Source: Flavihumibacter petaseus NBRC 106054 (GTDB taxonomy: Bacteria; Bacteroidota; Bacteroidia; Chitinophagales; Chitinophagaceae). Taken from it: a stretch of DNA of 64,000 nt. Location of the stretch: NCBI RefSeq assembly GCF_000974785.1, contig NZ_BBWV01000002.1:62001-126000 (forward strand), in the 5' to 3' direction. This document shows, one piece after another, positions 59,907 to 64,000 of the stretch. The notes beneath the pieces were generated by a model. It was given only the letters and a program-made list of their open reading frames with translations, searched no databases and was not told the DNA's origin. Made by a program: the position numbers and the translations under genes. The stretch's first letter is position 1. Every line of letters starts with the position of its first letter.

Positions 59907-61094
59907 ATGAATAAGGAAAATGATTTCCGCCACTTGCTTGAGAATTATGTTTCCGGGGTGCCACAACCGGAACATCAGAAACTGCTTGAACTTTTAGAAA
60001 AGGAAGAATACCGCAAACAGTTGGAAGAGATCCTGAAAGAGGAGTGGGAGAACCGTGCCCATGAGGGCGATTATCCACCCCAGGTGCTCGCCTCCATCGA
60101 ACGAAACCTTCTGAACCGGATCAATGCCCAGGCCGGCGAAGCGAAGATCGTGGCGCTCACAGCCCGCAAAAGAAAGCTGTGGCTCAGGATCTCCGTGGCG
60201 GCTTCCGTTGCCATACTGCTGGCGATCGGAGCGGCTTTTCTGACCAAAAAAGAAACGCCGGCAGATAGCAATCCAATTGCCAGGAACGCCGGATCAGGCG
60301 ATGTGCCGCCGGGCGGGGAAAAGGCCATACTGACACTGGCCAACGGGCAGCAGATCGTGCTGGATACGGCCGCCAACGGGGCACTGGCCAGCCAGGGCGG
60401 CATAAAAGTGATCAAGATCGGCGGACAACTGAGTTATGACGAAGTAGCCAAAACAGGAGAAGTTCTATACAATACGATCACCACGCCGCGGGGCGGGGAA
60501 TACCAGGTGGAACTGGCAGACGGCAGCAAAGCCTGGCTGAATGCCGCTTCATCTTTGCGGTTTCCCGCTGCTTTTACCGGCAAGTCGAGAGTGGTTGAGC
60601 TGACGGGTGAAGGTTACTTTGAAGTGGCGCATAATCCTGATATGCCCTTCCAGGTGAAAGTGAATAACCTGTATGTGACGGTATTGGGTACGCATTTTAA
60701 TATCAACAGTTATGCGGACGAACCCCAGGTGCGTACGACACTGCTGGAAGGCAGGCTGATGGTGAATAATGAGACGGGTCACGTGATCCTGAATCCCGGC
60801 CAGCAGGCCAATGCCAGTGGTGCGCAGCTCAGGATTGAATATGACGTTGATGTGAACAAAGTGATGGCCTGGAAGAATGGATATTTCTCTTTTGATAATG
60901 CACCCGTGGAGACGGTGATGCGGGAATTGTCCAGGTGGTACGATATCGATGTGATCTATGAAGGCGACAACAATGAAACCTTCTCGGGGAAAATTGACCG
61001 GAAACTCAGCCTGAAAGACCTGCTCGACGGGTTGGGCCAGGCCAAAGTGCATTACCGGATTGAAAACGGAAAAAAACTAGTGATACTGCCATAA
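59907..61094 (+). CDS. FecR-family anti-sigma factor
   Basis: A 395-residue inner-membrane protein. The cytoplasmic part (about residues 1-85) holds the sigma-binding region, one membrane helix follows (about 91-112), and the periplasmic FecR domain (about 140-280) has TTPRGGEYQVELADGSKAWLNAAS and FEVAHNPDMPFQV in part. A C-terminal DUF4974-like domain (FSFDNAPVETVMRELSRWYDIDV, in part) ends it. It passes the receptor's signal to the sigma factor. The ATG at 59907 is preferred to the TTG three codons earlier. Confidence 0.92.
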   Translation: MNKENDFRHLLENYVSGVPQPEHQKLLELLEKEEYRKQLEEILKEEWENRAHEGDYPPQVLASIERNLLNRINAQAGEAKIVALTARKRKLWLRISVAASVAILLAIGAAFLTKKETPADSNPIARNAGSGDVPPGGEKAILTLANGQQIVLDTAANGALASQGGIKVIKIGGQLSYDEVAKTGEVLYNTITTPRGGEYQVELADGSKAWLNAASSLRFPAAFTGKSRVVELTGEGYFEVAHNPDMPFQVKVNNLYVTVLGTHFNINSYADEPQVRTTLLEGRLMVNNETGHVILNPGQQANASGAQLRIEYDVDVNKVMAWKNGYFSFDNAPVETVMRELSRWYDIDVIYEGDNNETFSGKIDRKLSLKDLLDGLGQAKVHYRIENGKKLVILP

Positions 61095-61151
61095 CCTTAA
61101 ACGCAAATATTACTGTTACTACCCGGGTGAAAACCAGGTTGACACAAAAAA

Positions 61152-61177
61152 GCCAGACATGCTCGCGACATTCTGGC
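61152..61177 (+). promoter_or_regulatory. Leader hairpin before the SusC-type gene
   Basis: GCCAGA (61152-61157) pairs with TCTGGC (61172-61177), and an inner ATG/CAT pair extends the stem with one bulged base. It lies in the 148-base gap between FecR and the receptor gene, with no T-run after it. It may limit read-through or control translation of the receptor; this is inferred. Confidence 0.4.
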
Positions 61178-61242
61178 CCTGATTGAGTTAACCAATTAGA
61201 TAGCCGTGACAGGCATATTGTTAACCACAACACTGCTAATGT

Positions 61243-64000
61243 ATGAATTTTTTCACTAGCAGCAGGCCCCGGCTTGCTGAACAAACGGTGAAGACTATGA
61301 AACTGACCGTTTTACTGCTAACTGCCGCCTTCCTACAGGTTAGTGCCGTCGGAACTGCACAGAAAATCTCGTTTTCCGGCAAGAATGTTAACCTGAAATC
61401 AGTGTTTACATCGATCGAAAAACAAACAGGCTTTGTCTTCTTTTACAACAACAACGACCTGAGGAACACGCAACCTTTGTCCCTCGATGTGCGTGACCTC
61501 AGCCTGGAGGAGACGCTCGACATCTGCCTGCGCAACCAGCCGCTGCACTATGTCATTAAGGGCAAAACAATTTTCATCAGGGAGAAGGAATTGCAGCCAC
61601 CTGCAGCCAACCAACCACCGCCTGTTGCCGATAATGCAGGGATTGATGTATCCGGAAGAGTGGTGGACGATCACGGGGATCCCATGCCCGGCGTAAGCGT
61701 GCTGGTAAAAGGCACCAAAAACGGAACCAAGACTGATGAACAGGGCCGCTTTACCCTTCCTGACGTCGACCCGAAAGCCATCCTCGAGTTCAGCTTCATC
61801 GGGTTCGGCACCGTGGAGCATAAAGTTGCCACTAAACAGGAAAATATCACCATCACGCTGACCCTGCAGGCCACTGCGCTGAGCGACCTCGTCATGGTCG
61901 GCTACGGCAGCAGCAAACGGAAAGACCTCACGGGTTCTGTCGCTTCCGTAAATGTGAACGAGATCAAAAACACCCCTTTCGTTTCAGTAGACCAGGCTCT
62001 GGCAGGTAAAGCTGCCGGCGTACAGGTAACACAGGCAGACGGCTCGCCGGGCGGTGTTGCACGGATCCGCATTCGCGGCGGCGCTTCCCTGATCGGCGGC
62101 AACGATCCGCTGTATGTGATCGACGGGGTACAGGTACCCATTACCAACAACTATGTGCAAAGTGCCGCAGATGTGGTGAACCCCATTGAAAGACTCGGGC
62201 AGGACGGGCAATATATGGACAATGCCATCGGCTCTTCCTTCGCACGGGGCCTGAACACACTCGCAGGTCTCAACATCAACGATATCGAAAGCATCGATAT
62301 CCTCAAAGATGCCTCCGCCACGGCAATCTACGGATCAAGGGCTGCCAATGGGGTAGTGATCATCACCACCAAAAAGGGAAAGAAAAATGAGAAGCCCATC
62401 CTCGAGGCAAACTTCTATACCGGCTTCAGCAAACCGATCACGGAAAAACTGCTGAACACAGAACAATATAAATCGGTGATGCTGGAAGGCGCCAAAAACC
62501 TGAATGCATTGCTCGCAGACCAGGGCAAACCCGCGGATCCGCTGGCATCTGCCATCATCAACGACCCCACCACACTCGGCACCGCCAATACCGACTGGAT
62601 GGACCTGGTTACGCGCACCGGCATCAGCAACAACCTCGATGTAAGTGTCCGGGGCGGTGGTACCGGCTCCCGGTACTATACCTCCCTTGCCTATGCGAAA
62701 CAAACAGGAACACTGGAAGGAACAGATTTCAGCAGGATCTCCGGTAAGGTAAACCTTGACAATGAGATCACGCCGAAACTCCGCCTGATCACCAACCTCG
62801 ATTACGGCTTTACCAAAAACAATATTACCGATGGGATCTATTCCTCAGCACAGTTTGTTCCGCCAACATATGCCCCTTTTGCTGCGGACGGTTCCCCCGC
62901 TGTTTTTGATCCGATCTCTTTTGGTTCGGCACCCTACGAAGGCATCCAGAACCCGATGACCCTGCTGCAGGGAAAGAATACTTCCAAAAACCTGCTCCTG
63001 CTGGGATCCATGTCAGTTGAATATGAAATTGTAAAATCGCTGAAGTTCAAAAGCACCGCTTCCGTCAACTACAACAATTACCACCAGCTGAACTATGTAC
63101 CGTCTACCGTGATGGTTTCTGACGCCAGCGGGGCGATCCCTTCCAATGGCGGTATCGCTACGCAGGCCCAAACGCAGCGGACCGATGCCTTCTTTGAAAA
63201 TACGTTAACCTGGGACAAACAATTCAACCGCGATAACCGGATCAACCTGCTGGCCGGTACCTCCTGGCAGCGGGCGAACGCACAGAGTTTTACCGCAGCT
63301 GGACAAGGCTTCCCGGATGATGAATTCCTGAATGGCCTGTCGTCTGCTGCACTAGCATTGCCACCCAAAAACAGCGAATCCCAGAGCTCTTTGCTGAGCT
63401 TCTACCTGCGCGCCAACTACGCCTGGAAAGAACGTTACCTGTTCACCGTTACTGCACGCTCTGATGAATCATCCAAGTTCCCCAAGAACAACCGGGTGGG
63501 TTACTTCCCTTCCTTCGGTGTAGCCTGGAGGGCCAGCGAAGAATCCTTCCTGCGCAATGTCACCTGGCTGGATGAACTGAAGTTCAGGGCAAGTGCTGGT
63601 TATACCGGTACACAAAACCTCGGAGACAACTTGTTTTATACCCTGTATACGCCGGCATCTTACGCCTCTACCAATGCGCTGATCCCGACACAACTGGGTA
63701 ACGATAAAATCAAATGGGAAACTACGCTGCAGAAGGATGCGGGTATCGACTTTGCGATGTTTAAAAACCGCCTGCGCGGTGCGATCGGGTACTACAGCAA
63801 AAACAGTTCAGACCTGCTGATGGCCTACAACGTTGCTACCAGTTCAGGTTTTGCTTCTGCGCTCGTGAACCTCGCGGATATCAGCAACAAAGGATTGGAA
63901 ATCGACCTCCGGGTAGATGCCATCCGCAACAAGAACATCACCTGGAACATCGCGCTGAACGTTTCCGGCAACCGCTCAAAAGTGACCAAGATCAATGATG
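61243..64000 (+). CDS. SusC/RagA-family TonB-dependent receptor (partial, runs off right edge)
   Basis: The open frame from ATG 61243 continues without a stop to the end of the window (919 codons). It begins MNFFTSSRPRLAEQTVKTMK and a signal peptide, then an STN domain (about residues 45-105, ISFSGKNVNLKSVFTSIEKQ), a carboxypeptidase-regulatory-like domain (DVSGRVVDDHGDPMPGVSV, near 135), the TonB-box region VMVGYGSSKRKDLTGS, and the plug with the SusC phrases RIRGGASLIGGNDPLYVIDG and ILKDASATAIYGSRAANG. The barrel follows. The STN domain links it to the FecR protein upstream. The SusD partner would lie beyond the window. Confidence 0.95.
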   Translation, partial: MNFFTSSRPRLAEQTVKTMKLTVLLLTAAFLQVSAVGTAQKISFSGKNVNLKSVFTSIEKQTGFVFFYNNNDLRNTQPLSLDVRDLSLEETLDICLRNQPLHYVIKGKTIFIREKELQPPAANQPPPVADNAGIDVSGRVVDDHGDPMPGVSVLVKGTKNGTKTDEQGRFTLPDVDPKAILEFSFIGFGTVEHKVATKQENITITLTLQATALSDLVMVGYGSSKRKDLTGSVASVNVNEIKNTPFVSVDQALAGKAAGVQVTQADGSPGGVARIRIRGGASLIGGNDPLYVIDGVQVPITNNYVQSAADVVNPIERLGQDGQYMDNAIGSSFARGLNTLAGLNINDIESIDILKDASATAIYGSRAANGVVIITTKKGKKNEKPILEANFYTGFSKPITEKLLNTEQYKSVMLEGAKNLNALLADQGKPADPLASAIINDPTTLGTANTDWMDLVTRTGISNNLDVSVRGGGTGSRYYTSLAYAKQTGTLEGTDFSRISGKVNLDNEITPKLRLITNLDYGFTKNNITDGIYSSAQFVPPTYAPFAADGSPAVFDPISFGSAPYEGIQNPMTLLQGKNTSKNLLLLGSMSVEYEIVKSLKFKSTASVNYNNYHQLNYVPSTVMVSDASGAIPSNGGIATQAQTQRTDAFFENTLTWDKQFNRDNRINLLAGTSWQRANAQSFTAAGQGFPDDEFLNGLSSAALALPPKNSESQSSLLSFYLRANYAWKERYLFTVTARSDESSKFPKNNRVGYFPSFGVAWRASEESFLRNVTWLDELKFRASAGYTGTQNLGDNLFYTLYTPASYASTNALIPTQLGNDKIKWETTLQKDAGIDFAMFKNRLRGAIGYYSKNSSDLLMAYNVATSSGFASALVNLADISNKGLEIDLRVDAIRNKNITWNIALNVSGNRSKVTKIND

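Overview
The window looks like chromosomal DNA of a Bacteroidota bacterium, most likely of the family Chitinophagaceae. The evidence is the protein families (SusC/RagA receptor with FecR anti-sigma and ECF sigma, DUF4249 next to an STN-type TonB-dependent receptor, DUF2911, DUF3810, DUF6580, M14 and PIG-L hydrolases with N-terminal signal peptides), start codons that mostly lack a Shine-Dalgarno sequence, and upstream motifs of the Bacteroidota type (TTTG, 19 bases, TAnnTTTG). About 65 protein genes are supported. No rRNA, tRNA or CRISPR array was recognised by eye.

Layout. 1-10179: a possible aconitase start at the left edge, a PspC-like protein, a DinB-like protein, gamma-glutamyltransferase, then a plus-strand run of secreted M14 peptidase, PIG-L deacetylase, two tiny membrane proteins and a sodium:solute symporter. 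10248-15005: a DUF2911 protein, a hybrid anti-sigma/TonB protein with its ECF sigma factor, and a divergent VWA protein that carries the same receptor-type N-terminal module. 15023-27535: housekeeping and metabolic genes (xerD, YkgJ-like, YraN-like, manA, a TrpF-like isomerase, an MFS/GNAT/rnhA/PhzF/acyl-CoA carboxylase cluster, dcd, a phosphopantetheinyl transferase), interrupted by an inverted-repeat element at 19410-19700. 27620-38879: secreted proteins of unknown role, a 550-base gene-poor stretch with repeats and a terminator that has no gene, a DUF2130 protein, a DCC1-like/epimerase pair, a molybdopterin oxidoreductase and a long haem-binding dehydrogenase-like lipoprotein.

38909-49550: minus-strand genes: Ca/H antiporter, DUF6340 lipoprotein, a tightly packed outer-membrane operon (secreted protein, STN/TonB receptor, DUF4249 lipoprotein, MG2-like protein), a plug-like secreted protein, DUF1569, and a truncated haemoglobin directly behind an Fe-S type Rrf2 regulator. 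49704-55956: a DUF5703 hydrolase with a LamG lipoprotein, an alpha/beta hydrolase, a VOC protein, a GDSL hydrolase and small envelope proteins. 55957-58981: a second copy of the inverted-repeat element, a TlpA-type thioredoxin, a truncated hydrolase, and a HigBA toxin-antitoxin locus whose toxin has lost its N-terminus while promoter and antitoxin remain. 59207-64000: a sigma/FecR/SusC uptake locus cut by the right edge.

The most unusual items are the half-decayed higBA locus, the two inverted-repeat elements (one carrying an extra 54-bp palindromic insert that belongs to a third, dispersed repeat family), the orphan terminator near 30363, the sigma-linked protein that joins an anti-sigma-like N-terminus to receptor-type and TonB C-terminal domains, and several repeat families that sit directly against stop codons.
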